Source: Chionoecetes opilio (taxonomy: Eukaryota; Arthropoda; Malacostraca; Decapoda; Majidae). Taken from it: a stretch of DNA of 64,000 nt. Below the pieces are notes generated by a model. That model ran no database searches. It saw only the letters and a program-made list of their open reading frames with translations, and was not told the origin of the DNA. The translations under genes were made by a program, and so were the position numbers. The stretch is from positions 1 through 64,000 of the forward strand of contig JACEEZ010023434.1 of the NCBI GenBank assembly GCA_016584305.1. The letters are read 5' to 3'. Every line of letters starts with the position of its first letter. Position 1 is the first letter of the stretch. Shown in pieces: positions 11,550-23,639 of this stretch.

Positions 11550-13700
11550 CAAAGCCAATGGTTTGGCATTTGTCGACACTGGGACCTCTTTTTTCAGGCA
11601 TAACCCCCTCTACCACAGGGACGGGGTGCCACTTTCGAGAAAGAAGGAGTTCAGATCATGTCCTAAATCCCTTGACAGTGAGGTAGATGCACTGCCGGCT
11701 TTTTTAAGATAGATACCGGGATTAGCCACTGGAGTCGGGGTAAAGGAAACTTGTGACACTAAGGATGAGTTTCAAAGCAGGGAACTAAGTGATTCGTAAG
11801 AAAGAGAGAGGAGGAAGTTAGTTAAAGATAAAGGTAAAATGGAACAAAAAGAATAGGATTGCTTGCAGGTTTTACTATACAAACTGTAGGAGTATTTTAA
11901 ACAAGATAGATTTCCCTAGAGAGTAAATAGTGTAGGATTTTGATATAATAGCATTAACAGCAACATTGTTGATATGTCATGAAAGGTATTTGATCCGGAG
12001 GTTTGATACAGCTGGTTATAAAGTTTTTCACAAGGACAGGTTAGGCAGCGAGTGGAGCAGTTGCGCTTTATTCAAGAGATACTTGCAGTGTTGTTTAATA
12101 ATGTTATAAACACAGAGACAGCATATGTCCTATATGGGTAGATTTTACGGAGGGAACTGAGAAAAATGGTTTTGTGTGTAGTGTGAAGCCTCCAAACTTA
12201 TTTAAAGAGGATTCAGCTCTCCTATTGGCAGAAATAAACAAGGCTTGCAGATATAATCGAACTATTCGTGGTAGGAGATTTTAATCTTAGGATATAGAAC
12301 TGGGATTTAATTATAGGAGACAACGACGCAGAGGCTTGTTAAATATAATTCATGAATAACTTCCTAAGCCAAGCAATCAAGGAGGCCCTACTTGAGGAGA
12401 TAATATTCTTGATTTATTACGAAAAAGGAAGATTAGTTGACAGAGGTGGAGGTTGGAGACAGTTTAGCTAACAGCACCATTATGAAATTAATATTTTGCT
12501 TAGAATGGGAATAGAAATATAAGTGGTTAATAAGCAAAGAGTACCTGACTTCAGACAGGGCTAATTATGCAGGATTAAGAAGACACCTGGGGGGATTAAC
12601 TGGGGGTGAATGCTAGAGGGGAAGGAATGTTCTAAGTTCACGCGGGAGGGGTAGCTGGAAAGGCCATTATGCCGGATAAGAAGACACCTGGAAGGATTAA
12701 CTGGGGGAGTAAAACCAAAGGATAGAGGGGGAAGAAATGTTCCAAGATCAGCGCGGTGACAGTGGTAGTGAGATCAGTGCGATGAGGATTATACATTATT
12801 TGTAAGGAATTTAATTGCAGGAACGAAAAAGAATATTCTTATGGGCGATAAATCAGGAAGAGTGACCCGAAATGGATACAACCGAGTTAAAACACACCAG
12901 TGTAGTAAAAAGAGCATGTACTTAAGTTCAAGGCTGGACAGGTGACAAGAACAGTAATACATGATGGCGAGGACAGTGAAGGAGATTAACAGATAAGCTA
13001 AGAACAATTATGAGATTAAAGTCGCAGGACAGGCAAAAAGCGTCCTAACGGTTCTATCAGATTATATAAACGAAGACAAGGGAATTAGTGGGGCGTGAAG
13101 ATTAGAGCAGGGCGAGTCTTAAAATAACGGATGAGGAATGTGGTAAAAAAAAATTGAATTAATATTTCTTAAGTGAATTTTACTCTGAGGAGACAACAGA
13201 CAATACTGAAAGTGAACAGATGTTTAATGGAATCGATGCGGAGACACTCAAAGATATTGTGATAACTAGAGAACTGTGGACGAGGGTATGGATTAAAACT
13301 GAATTTTAAGTCCCGCCCGGACCAGATGAAGTGTATCCCAGAGTATTAAAGAATGCAAAGAGGTAGTTATTGAGTCGTTAGTGCACATTTTTAGGAATCG
13401 GTTGAGATAGGCGATGTTCTTAGTGTGGATGAAGGGAAATGTAGTCCCCATATTTACGAAGGGATGACATGGAATAAAAGTCAAATTATTGACCAGTTCG
13501 TCTAACGTCAAGGTAGGTAAATTATTGCATCTATGGTGCAAACCACATTAGAGAGCATTTAGCAAAACATAGTTTTGATCACTGATTCATCAACATGGAT
13601 TCACCAAGGGTAGGGCATTCTTCACCATTTATTGAGTTTTTTTATAGGAAAGCTTTTGAGACGGCAGATAGTATACGGATTATGATATCTGCTTCGAGAT
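11550..13700 (+). pseudogene. CR1 LINE: ORF1 end, endonuclease, RT N-terminal half (right arm)
   Basis: The first ~160 bases encode the C-terminal block of an ORF1 esterase-like domain (GLAFVDTG, then a D-G-V-H/P-L block typical of SGNH block V). The endonuclease follows at ~11,870-12,520, with residues reading FDIIALTET and AGYKVFHKDRLG, as in APE-type endonucleases of CR1. The RT N-terminal part at ~13,140-13,690 shows FKSPGPDEVYPRVLKECKEV and then QHGFTKGR. It is interrupted after 13,690 by T1. All frames are broken by small indels. Confidence 0.78.
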
Positions 13701-14046
13701 GCTCGAAAGAGTTACGGACGTAAGTATTACCCTAAGGGACCTTTTTATCTCGTACGCCCTCTACGGGTGATGCTCAAACCGTTTTTTCTCACTCGCTACG
13801 GGATCGCGAGCTAAGGTGCTCGGGACACCTTAGAACTCCCTAAGGAGTTAAATTTGAAGCGAAAGACATCACAAACAATAATACAGTTGTTCACTATTTT
13901 TGTTTATTGTGTATTAGAGAGCCTTCATGCTTGCCTGTTTGAAATGTGATGTGTTTATTGCATCATTGACTCCATATATATCTTTTAACATACAATACCC
14001 TATACTTTGTAATAATTCATATTAAGGCAAACCTAATATATTAAAT
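13691..14046 (+). mobile_element. T1 element, short part (right arm)
   Basis: It begins near GAGATGCTCGAAAGAGTTAC at 13,696 and runs to the ATAT target site of Gypsy-A at 14,047-14,050. It is AT-rich and non-coding. The start resembles the inverse of the far end at 21,501-21,512 (TTTTCGAGCATCC), which suggests short imperfect terminal inverted repeats around GATGCTCGAAA. Confidence 0.5.
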
Positions 14047-14799
14047 ATATTGTAACGAACCGAGGGAGGGGGGGGGGTCATCCACCACCCTCAACTTTCG
14101 TCCACACACTTACGGCTCGGGACAATGGAGGTGACGGAAGGACTGAAGGGAAACCCTTTAGTGCTGTGCACGGCTCCTTTTATTGCACAATTGAGTCACT
14201 GTCTCTCCCCACGGGGGGGGGGGGGGGGGCCGCCCACTACGCAACTGATTCACTGTCTCACAACACCGGGCACGCCCACTACACAACGTTACTGAGTCCA
14301 CTGTCTCTCAACACCGGCAACGCACTACACAACGTTACTGAGCACTCTCAACACCGGCACGCCCCGTGCAGTCACTGTCACTGGGATGTCAGGGGGGCTC
14401 CTCAGGGCACTTCTAGGCCGTCCAGCTGTCCGTAATCCCGTGAAGACGAGCTACGTGTGTTTGTGTTTTATCCTCGTGAAGGTCCTGAACTTTTCACTGC
14501 CTGCGGGGCACACCCCGGTCTTGATGACAACACACCCGCCAATCAGAGTGTGAGGCGTGGCCTCGACACCACCCCTCGACCGCTCCGAATGCAGACTCGA
14601 AGCACTTCGTCGTCCGTCGGTGCAAGTGAACGAGTTACTTCGTAACACTGCTCCCTCCCGTGAGAGAAGTGGCGACCTCGCCACGACCACATCATGCCCG
14701 AACTACCCGCACCCCGATGCTGGCTCCTCTTCCTCAAGGAGAAAGTCGTCGTACTCCAAGCATCCTCTGTTCCTCGGGGGCCGCGTCGAGGACCTCCCA

Positions 14800-17700
14800 T
14801 CGACAGGCGAGCTCAAGCCTCCCGAACCTCAGTCACCCCAGTTTTCCATGGTCCGTCCCTCCGCAGTGGTAGCATCTCGCCTCAGCATCAGCATCGCAGT
14901 CCACCCCGGTTGTTTGATTTCCCCTGAAGCTTCAGGGTCGGGGTCGTCGTCATCCCGGCCACTGACGGGGTTTCGTCAGCCTCCTGGCTCACCCGGGCCC
15001 CAAGTTATTGCCGCTGGGCCATGGTAGCCGCCACAATCGGTCCACGTGCACCACTTGGGCCTGCCACGCGTCCTGACTAATCCGTACGTCACCTCGAGAC
15101 ACGCTCGACGACGGGTAATGGCCCTCCCACGGACTTTGGAGCTTGGCGAGAGACCTTTCCTCTAGGGCTGTGCACCACACCTGTTTATCCTCTTCGTAAA
15201 CAGTGACTCGGACACCGCGGTCATAGTGGACTCCTCATCCGCCTCCGCGGCGAAGCGCAGGCTGTCCTCTCACTGGTGGTGCGTTTCCGTCTAGTCGTGT
15301 CCTGCAAGGCCGCGGGCGTACCGAGTTCCTGACAGTGGTTAACTCCTCGTCCGGCTGAACGGCCAGTGACCAGGTCCACAGGTAGGGATCTCTCGCCCAG
15401 CATCAGGCGGGCAGGCGTTTAATCGGTGGCCTCGTGCTCTGCTGAGCGTAGGCCATCGGCAGCATTGGCAACTTCTGTCCCACTCAGTCTGCCATCCTGC
15501 ATTACTTGGCAAGCTCTTGAGCGAGGGTGCGGTTGACCGCTCTAACCATACGTCGATTGCGGCCGCATAGGTGTGGTCCTCAGTTTTTCTTGTTCCCAAA
15601 AGGTTTGCAGCACTCTTGGAACACCTCGCCTCAAACCTCGCGGCCTGGTCATAAATAGAGCTCACCCGGACCCGACTCGCAAGAACATCTCGACCAGCAC
15701 TGGCAAACGGTGGTGGCTTCGTGGTTGGCAGGCGTACGCTTCAGGCCACTTCGTAAGTAGTCCATAGCCACGCAGATATAACGGTTTGCCCGCAGCTGTG
15801 GCCGGGAGTGGTCGCAGCGATGTCGACGGCCACCCGCTCCATGGGAGCCCCCACCTGGTACAGTTTGCAGCGGGGCCCTTGCTCCACGTCCGGGACCCTT
15901 CCTTTGCGCTGCAGGTGTCGCAGCCCGACACCATTCCTCAACTTCCTGGCGTAGCCCTACCCAATAAAACCGCTGCCGCAGCCGCCGAGCGTCTTCTTCA
16001 CGCCCAGTTGTCCGCTCGTGTGTTTTATCGTGGGCCTCCCGCATCAGCCTCGCCCTCTGGACTTCGGGACGGGAGTCTGCCAGAACCGTACTCGCCCGTC
16101 AGGCGCAGCCACGCTTAAGCAGCCCCCTATCTGCCCAGAGGGGCGAGGGTGTCCCACGGCCCCTAGTAGTGCTTCGTGGCGGGGGCTCCGTGGCTTCCGT
16201 ACCTCCCTCCCGTTGTGGTCTGCGCGCTTGTCTCTATGCATCCTCACGACGGTGGCAAATATGCGGGTCTGGCTCTTTGGCTTCCTTCCACTTCCATCAC
16301 TGTCGGATGGGGTCAACAGCACTGCTGTCCTCCGGCATTTCACTGGCTCCTTACTGCTACAGTGACGGCGGCTGGCTCGCACGGGCGTCGGGCTGAGGCT
16401 GTCAGCTTTGTTGTGTACCTCTCCCCGGGCGTGTACCACGTGGTAGTTTGTGTTGCTCCAGCCTTCCCGAGCCACCGACGCCAGCTTGACCCTCCGGATT
16501 CCCCAGCGGTTTCAACCCTGCAGGGCTGCGTGGTCCGTTCTCACGGTGAACAAAGCACCATAGAGGTAGGGTGAAAGTGGTCCAACTCCATCACTACATG
16601 CCAACACTCCTTCCTTGTGACCAGTAGTTGCGCTCGGGTGAGCTGAATTTCTGTCTGTAGTACTCCACCACTTCCTTCGTCCTCCTTTCTCCTGGAGAGC
16701 ACAGCACCAATCCCCTCGGCGCTAGCGTCGCAGTCCAAAACGTAGGGAAGGATCCGGTACTGCAGTACGGGCGTCCGTTAGGCCGCTTTTAGTCCCTCGA
16801 AGGTGGTCTGACACCCGGTCGAGCGGAACACAGTCCCCTTTCGCGTAAGCTGGTGGCAGGGGAGGCAGTACTGGCAAACCCTCCGAAGCGCCTGTAGTAG
16901 TGCCAGAGCCCCAGAAAACTCCGTACTTCCCTTCACTGTCCTTGGCACCGTCATTCCCTCACAGCTGCTCTTCCGAGGGTCCGTTCGGAACTCCATCCTG
17001 CCGACAATTTTCCCAAGAACGGTACTCCCGCTAGAACGTCAGGCACTTCTTGGGGCTGAGCTTCAGGTTGGCCTCTAAGACCGCAGGAACACTGCTTCCA
17101 GCCGCTCCAACTCCTCTTTGAAATTGGCCCCGTACACAGACCCGTCGTTTAGGTACACCAGGGAGTCTTCCATTGGAGCCATCCAGCACCCTCTCCATCA
17201 TCCGCCGAAGGTCGCAGGGGCGTGGCACAGGCGAATGGCATCACCCTAACTGCCACAGGCCCTGACCTGTGGAGAACGCGGTCTTAGCTTTAAGCCACCT
17301 CCCCTGGTGATACCCTGACTTCAGGTCCATGGTAAGAGAACCATCTGGCCCCTACAGCGCGTCCAGGGTGTCATCAATTCCGGGCAGAGGGTAAGAGTCC
17401 TTCACCGTGACGTCGTTTAGGGCCGGTAGTCCACGCAGCACCTCGTCGTGCCGTCCTTCTTCCTCAAATGACTACCGCCGACGACCACGGTCTGCTTGAT
17501 CGCTCTACTACTCCCTGTTCGATAGCTCCCTACCGCCTTCACCTCCACGCGACGGGCAGGGCATCTTCCGAGGTTGGGTGCTTGATAGGACGCCTTTGCC
17601 GGTGTCGATGCGGTGCTTGGCCGGTGTACCCTCCGAGGTCTGGTCCCCATAGAACATAACATCAGCATAGGAGACTAGCAGCTCCCTCAGCTGGTGGCCT

Positions 17701-18330
17701 CCTCAGGGTCTAGACACTCAGAGCTTCTCCAAGCAGCTCCTGGCGTGCTTGGGCACGCCACCGCTAGCGACCCACTAGCCCGCGGGCCTAGCGGTCTGCA
17801 GTCTTTTCCGCGCTCGCTCTACCTCCTCGCAACGTTTTCCCAATGCTGGCCCCTAACGGATAACGGTATTCCATATCCGAGACGTTAGCCACAGCACATT
17901 AACCTCGTCCTTATCTTGCTGCACCAACTCCTGCTGACCACAGACCGCCTGCAGCTGCCCCGTCGGCGACGGCTCTACAAGCCAAGCTCGCTCGCCCTCC
18001 TCCGACTCAGCCTGCACCTCACACAGTCTCCGCCTCGGCGGATGCTCACTGCCCTCGCCACCAACAACTGGGCGGGAACCGCTCAACTCGAGCATGGGCA
18101 CTGAGACGTCCCTGACCCTTCAGTGTCATGTTCCAAAGTCGGACCGTGCTCGGCTCCTTTTGAGGTAATCCAGGCCCGGAGACGGAGTCTGAATGCTCGC
18201 CACGTATACGGGCAGCTGCTCCACCTCATCTCCGACGGTGTCCGGGCCTCTACGGATCCTCGCAGCTCGGCACAGTGGCCGTAACGCACAACAGGCGCTG
18301 TATCCGCCACAGGGGGGGTTCGGTGCCGCT
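14800..18330 (-). pseudogene. pol: Gypsy-A pol, frameshifted (right arm)
   Basis: Protease, RT, RNase H and integrase in that order on the minus strand. The RT active-site box (17,144-17,155) again reads YLND, agreeing with the left arm. RNase H lies near 16,740-16,500 (DCDASAEGIGAVLS). Integrase runs from ~16,040 to 15,340; ERVAVDIAATTPGH near 15,840 keeps the first catalytic Asp. No single frame spans more than one domain. Confidence 0.78.
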
Positions 18331-18339
18331 ACCCACGTC

Positions 18340-19890
18340 CGCCCGTACGAACTGCGCTCGCCCCCGTATCCACATCATCCGACAGGGCACACCATTACGG
18401 CTCCTTCGACCTGCACGGTGTGGGAGGCTGTGGTGCGGCTCTTAAGGCAGAGTTGGACCTGAATGGGGGATGGCTGGCGCCGCCCCTGCCGCCCAGCCGT
18501 CCGTCGTTTTCCCGTGAAGAAGTGTCCTCCTGTTCGGCCGCGTGGCAAGCGCTGGCGAGGTGGCCCGTCTGGCCACACTCCCTACATCCACTCTGGTGCT
18601 CGCTAGCCCTCCGTCGCTCGCAGGACAACGAGCTGTTGGCATCGGGGCATTTTCTCCGCTGTGTCCCATCACGGCAACTCCAGCACTCCCCGGGAAGCTC
18701 TGTGGCGCCCCCTCCACTCGGGACCTCCCCGGCTCCTCCGGGCCCGGAAGGTCCTTCCTCACTTGGTCGAGCCTGGGCCTCGTCGGAGCTTGATTGGCCG
18801 AAAGACCGAACTCTAGCCGAGCCAACGCCTCCTGAGGTCGCCCACGTTACTTTCATCACGTACACTTTCAGCTGTTGGTCGTCCATTGCGTCCACAATCT
18901 GGTCCGTAACAAAACGGTAAGGAGGTCCTCATGGCCCCCTGGTAGGCCTTCTGGCTAGGTGCTCCACATCCTGCAGCTGCTGCAGTGGTCTCGCCCCGGG
19001 CCGCTGATCCTGGCCCGGAACCAGGGCCCGAAACGCGCTCGCTTGTGTTTTATGGCCGTAACGTCGCTCCAGCACCGCACGATGCTAGTGTAGAAAGAGC
19101 GCTTGGACATAGGTGTAATTAGGCTTCACACTTCCACGGCGAACCCTTCAGGCTTGATGCGAGCTGTACGCCCTCCCCGCGAACTCCAGCCTTGGCCTCG
19201 GCCAGCAGCTCAAACTGGGCCGAGTTAAGCCTCAAGGAACACTCGTCCGTCGAAGTCCTGGGGCTTGCGTCGACCTGCCATCTCCCGGTTCGGAACCGGT
19301 GGAGGGAAGACCTGGGGAGAGTGCATGGAGGATAGAGAAGGGTACCGTGAATAGAGACAGGGCGCGTCCCGGGTTGCCCTTCCAACTACCTTCCGCAAAT
19401 ACTACTCTGTGGGAGCAGGGCGTCCACCCCTCTGCCTCACCCTCGTCTTTGCAGTCGTCCAGCACAAGGAGAGCTGCTCCGCACAGAACCAGCCCCGACC
19501 TCCTGTGTCAGCCACTGCCTGCTGCACAGCGGGGTCTATACGTCCTTCCAACCATAGACACTTCACCACTGAGTTCCAGCAACCACATTGGTCTAGCGGG
19601 CTCTCCCCTGGGTCTTTATGTCCTTTTTAAGCTGGACCACCTGCTCCATTACCTCATGTTTTCATCTTCGACAGCTGGTTCTCGTGAACTGCTTGGCCCC
19701 TCCCTGAGTCACCTAGGCCACTCTGGTAGCGTCTTTGAGCTCACTAATGCCTGACCTGAGCTTGCTGGCCCTCACCAGAGCCTGTCCGCGTTTGAGCCCC
19801 AACTGCTGGGCCTGAACCTGGAACTGCTGCTTCCGCAGTTCACCAAGTCACCCAGCGTGTCGGGTGCTTACTGCGGCGGCAGGTCGCCAT
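18340..19890 (-). pseudogene. gag: Gypsy-A gag, frameshifted (right arm)
   Basis: Gag polyprotein read from the ATG complement at 19,888-19,890. The capsid-like DFDG equivalent is near 19,255. A 166-codon stretch at 18,395-18,895 covers the capsid end to the zinc knuckles; GECWSCRDG is a damaged first knuckle near 18,670, and CRECGQTGHLASAC (near 18,550-18,590) is the second, preserved one. It is better preserved than the left-arm copy but still split. Confidence 0.72.
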
Positions 19891-20547
19891 CTTGCCTGAC
19901 GCCTTGAAGCGCAGTCACAGAGTCACCTTCCCCACAGCCTCGCCGTCTCTTCAAAGCCCACGACCCTACTACCTGATCACCATGTAACGAAACGAGGGGG
20001 GGGGGTCCATCCACCACCCCTCAACTGTTCGTCACACACTTACGCTCGGGCCAATGGAAGGACGGGAAGGACTGAGGGAAACCCTTTAGTGCTGTGCACG
20101 GCTCTTTTATTGCAACAATTGAGTCATGTCTCTCACACGTGGGGGGGTGGGGGGGGGGGGTGCACGCCCTTACGCAACTGAGTCACTGTCTCACAACACC
20201 GGGCACGCCCACTACACACGTTACTGAGTCACTGTCTCTCAACACCGGCACGCCCGCGTGCAGTCAATGTCACTGGGATGTCAGGGGGCTCCTCAGGGCA
20301 CTTCGAGCCGTCCAGCTGTCCAGTAATACCGTGTGAAGACCGGCTACTTGTGTTTGTGTTTCCCTCGTGAAGTATGACTTTCACTGCCTGGCGTGGCACA
20401 CCCCGTTCTTGATGACAACACACCCGCCCAATCATAGGTGAGGCGTGGCCTCGACACCACCCTGGGGGGGGGCGACGCTCCGAATGCAGACTCGAAGCAC
20501 CTCGTCCGCCCGTCGTGGCAAGTGAAGCGAGGTATTCGTAACAATAT

Positions 20548-21510
20548 AATCTCGGTCGACTCTTGAATCAAAACGTATAGTTCATCATACAGTTTGGCCC
20601 GCTACGGCTATAAATGATGCGGTTGTGGTGGTGGTATCACAACTGAACTGAACTGACTGGGATCAAATGTCTGACGTACAACGCACGTACACACACAAGC
20701 AAGGATATATAAAGTTATACTATCCCTTGCACACAAGTGTCACGTGTGTCAAGAGTGAGGTGTGTCTTGTCTGACCTAAAGAGCGAACGCGCAGTTCTCA
20801 TCCACTATAACAGAGACCCCGCGGCCACGAATACGAGGGGACTCACAAAAGGTGGGGGAGGTCAGCATGGCCATAATGGCTAATTTCGGCACGCAAGGAC
20901 TCGAACCTATTATCAGCGCATCTAGGTATGACCCGGGGTACGTCTCTGTAGTATTCAGCAGGAAATATTATGATGAAAGGCAATATTGCGGCTAGATATT
21001 TCTTAACATTCTGGCGGTGTGTGTGCTAAAATTGGCCCTCTTTCGGAATCGTTCGGGGGGTCTTAGTTCAACACCGAGAAGCAACATAGTTTTTAGGTGT
21101 GTGTTAAGCTATATTTTAAGTTATGTTAGGTCGGTTTAGCTAGGTAAGGTTTTATGATAGGTTTTGTGTAAGTTTTGTAGAGTTATTTAAGTTAAATACG
21201 GTCCGCGGACGATTTCGATGGCCCGATTTTAGCAAACGCGGCATTTGAGTCTTCAAATTTATTTTATCGGGCTCCTGACAGCTTAGAGCATGATGATTGG
21301 CTAATAAAGGCCGCGTCATGGCGAGGCCTGCTCTGTGATTGGTCAGCAGAATTTCCCAACAATCCTTAGAAATATCCCTAATATTCCCCACCAGAGCCAC
21401 CGATAACCGTACGGAGTGACTGCTCGATACGAGCATCTCCCTCACCACCCTCGTAGTTTTTATTTGTAGCCTACACTCGTAAGTTTTCCCTTACGAGGGA
21501 TTTTCGAGCA
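20548..21510 (+). mobile_element. T1 element, longer part (right arm)
   Basis: Non-coding DNA between Gypsy-A and the resumption of CR1. A tRNA-B-box-like GGTTCGAGTCC lies on the minus strand near 20,900. ATTGG boxes occur at 21,296 and 21,339, and degenerate TTAGGT runs at 21,120-21,180. It ends at TTTTCGAGCATCC (21,501-21,512). No ORF of note. Confidence 0.5.
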
Positions 21511-21512
21511 TC

Positions 21513-22715
21513 CTGCCCTGGACTTAGTAAGCATTCGACAAAGTACCACACGAGCGACTCTTAAATAAAATGATGAATGTGAGTAAGTGAAATAATATAT
21601 AAGGTTAAGGCTCATGGAATAGATGGGAAAGGTTCTTCGTTGGATCAGAGTTTGTGCTAAGTGATAGGCAACAAAGGGTTACAATTAATGGTTCTAAATC
21701 TGAATGGGGACAGGTGACAAGTGGAGTTCCACAAGGGTTTGTTTTGGTCCATTACGTATTTTTGTATTTACATCAACGACTTGGATAGTGGTATTAGTAG
21801 TGATTCAGCAAATTTGCTGATGATATTAAACTAACGTAGGTAGGATTAATTGGATCACAGTCAGATGTAAACATATTGCAGGGAGACTTGATAACTTAAT
21901 GAGTGGGTAGTCAGATGAGAATGGAATTTAATATTGATACAGTGCGTGTTATGCATGTTGGTAGAAAAAACCCTGTGGAATGGATACACCAATACACAAT
22001 AATTCGGTGAGAAGATCAGAAGTGAAAAAGATCTTGGAGTGAGGGTGAGCCGAACCTCCGACCTAGAAACAATGTATTCAAGCTAGAAATATAATTAATA
22101 GAGTGTTAGGATTCTTACCAGAATGTTAAAAGTAGAAGTGCTCGGAAGTTATTCTAAGCTTTAATCTGGCTCTAGTCAGACCTCAACCTAACTATGCGGC
22201 TCGTTTTGGTCCCATATTACAGGTGCACCTTGTTAGAACCGTGCAGAGTAGGATGACCAAAAAGATTCAAGGGATGCGTAACTTTAGTTATGAGAAGAGA
22301 TTGAAGCTTTATAGTTACGCTCCCTCGAGACGCAGAGTAAGGGGGCTATCTGATAGAAGGTTTTAAGTGGATAACGGTCTTTAGTAAAGGAGGTAGGAAA
22401 GTTCTTACGGCCTAATTAACAAGGTAGACAAGAAGTACGGATTCAGCTGAAAAGCGTAATTTGAAAAAGAAATATGGAAAAACTGGTTCCAAATAGGGTT
22501 TGAATGATGGAATGGACTCAGTAAACAGGTAGTTAGTGCGTAGTCATTGGGATGCTTTAAAAGTGGGCTAGATTAGGTTCAATGGATGGGGATGAAAGGT
22601 GACTTAGGTAGTGTTAGGTAACAGGAACTACCACGTGTAACAAAAAGGCCTCAGGGGGGGGGGGGGCGGGGCTCTTGTAGCTTCCTTATTTCCATATGTT
22701 CTTATGTTCTTATTG
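21513..22715 (+). pseudogene. CR1 LINE, RT C-terminal half and tail (right arm)
   Basis: The RT resumes after T1 at the AFDKVPHER-like block (21,535). It continues through SGVPQG and the FADD region to the C-terminus and a 3' tail with TTATGTTCTTATG at 22,697-22,709. A run of G at 22,655-22,670 is absent from the clean copy at 36.6 kb and looks like a sequencing error. Confidence 0.75.
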
Positions 22716-22830
22716 GAAAGATCTTACTCACAGAAATTAAGCCTAAGGTCCTTGGGTAACCTCAGAGGACATTTCAAACAAAAAGTACTTAGTGTGATGT
22801 ATACGCATTATGTGGTTTTGTATATTATAT

Positions 22831-23197
22831 TGTTACGATTGTAATGAGTAATCATGTGTTGTGTGATGGGTGTATGGGGGTATGCGTGTGTGTGTTGTGT
22901 CGCGGGTGCCACGTGGCACCTGCGGACAGTCTGGCGCGACGCGCCCGACGTGGTGGAGAGACCACGGGAAGTTAGTCGCCTAAGAAGGGGGCTTTTTGGA
23001 AGTGCAATGGATCTAACCCCTCCCGACTCTCGTCCTCCGCCTGTGCCGGTGAATGCTTGAAGCGCTTGTGGAGTGCGTGAAGAAAAGGGTATAAACTCCC
23101 CCGCCTGTATAACTTTGTGTGCTTTTCCACTACCATTTGTAATAATGGTTAAAGAGACGCATCTTGTTCCTTCGCCAGTGCCTGAGACAATTGCCTA
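22831..23197 (+). mobile_element. Gypsy-B LTR, 5' portion (second copy)
   Basis: It begins TGTTACGATTGTAATGA directly after TATAT and matches the Gypsy-B LTR through TGAGACAATTGCCTA, where a P1-type terminal repeat interrupts it at the same base as in the copy at 37,175. No gag or pol follows here, so this is either a broken element or a chimeric join. Confidence 0.8.
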
Positions 23198-23300
23198 TAA
23201 AGCCAGGCAATAAAGCCCGAAGCTTTGGACAAAAATGTTACAAAGCATTTCCCCTGAAATGGGTTTCTTTGGAGTTTCTAACAACACAAAAAAGTCCAGC
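23196..23300 (+). repeat. P1-type terminal repeat (second copy)
   Basis: It starts TATAAAGCCAGGCAATAAAG immediately after the LTR break and matches the left end of P1 (37,176 onward) for about 105-110 bases, to CACAAAAAAGTCCA. It then diverges completely. Confidence 0.8.
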
Positions 23301-23639
23301 TGCACTTTGGTCAATCAGGACATCAAGGTGTCCTCAAGGCACGGGAGCTACGTGTCGCCCACCCCCGACCAGCTGTCCGGCGTCTTGATAGCTTTTCGTC
23401 CAAAGACATCTTCGCCAATAACGTACAGGATCACTTGAACACACAGTATCCCGGGTCTGGGCACCATTGATCGCCCCAGGAACAGCACAACAGTTAAGGG
23501 ACGACCAGGCGAAGAGCATGGACTGAAAAGCGGCTCAAGTACAGGCAGCCACAAGCAGGAGTGTAAGCAGTATGGCGGCTGAGTGTCAACAACTTTATTT
23601 TCACCAGCTGGTCAGCACAACAATTAGTGAAATAAGTGT

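Larger units (their letters stand above)
14051..20543 (-). mobile_element. Gypsy-A, complete element (right arm)
   Basis: A full Ty3/Gypsy element on the minus strand. LTRs are at 14,051-14,647 (3') and 19,983-20,543 (5'), with TGTTACGA...CGTAACA termini. The flanks are ATAT at 14,047-14,050 and ATAT at 20,544-20,547, a 4-base target-site duplication. The 3' LTR is preceded on the minus strand by a purine tract (complement of CTGCTCCCTCCC, 14,646-14,657). The primer-binding side begins TGGTGATCAGGTAGTAG. Confidence 0.9.
11550..22939 (+). repeat. Right arm of giant inverted repeat
   Basis: The arm pairs with the left arm across a spacer of about 27 bases (11,523-11,549). The innermost matching bases are CCATTGGCTTTG at 11,511-11,522 and CAAAGCCAATGG at 11,550-11,561. 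Read forward, the order is CR1 ORF1 end, endonuclease, RT N-terminal half, T1 left part, Gypsy-A (minus), T1 right part, CR1 RT C-terminal half, CR1 tail, Gypsy-B LTR fragment. Confidence 0.9.
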
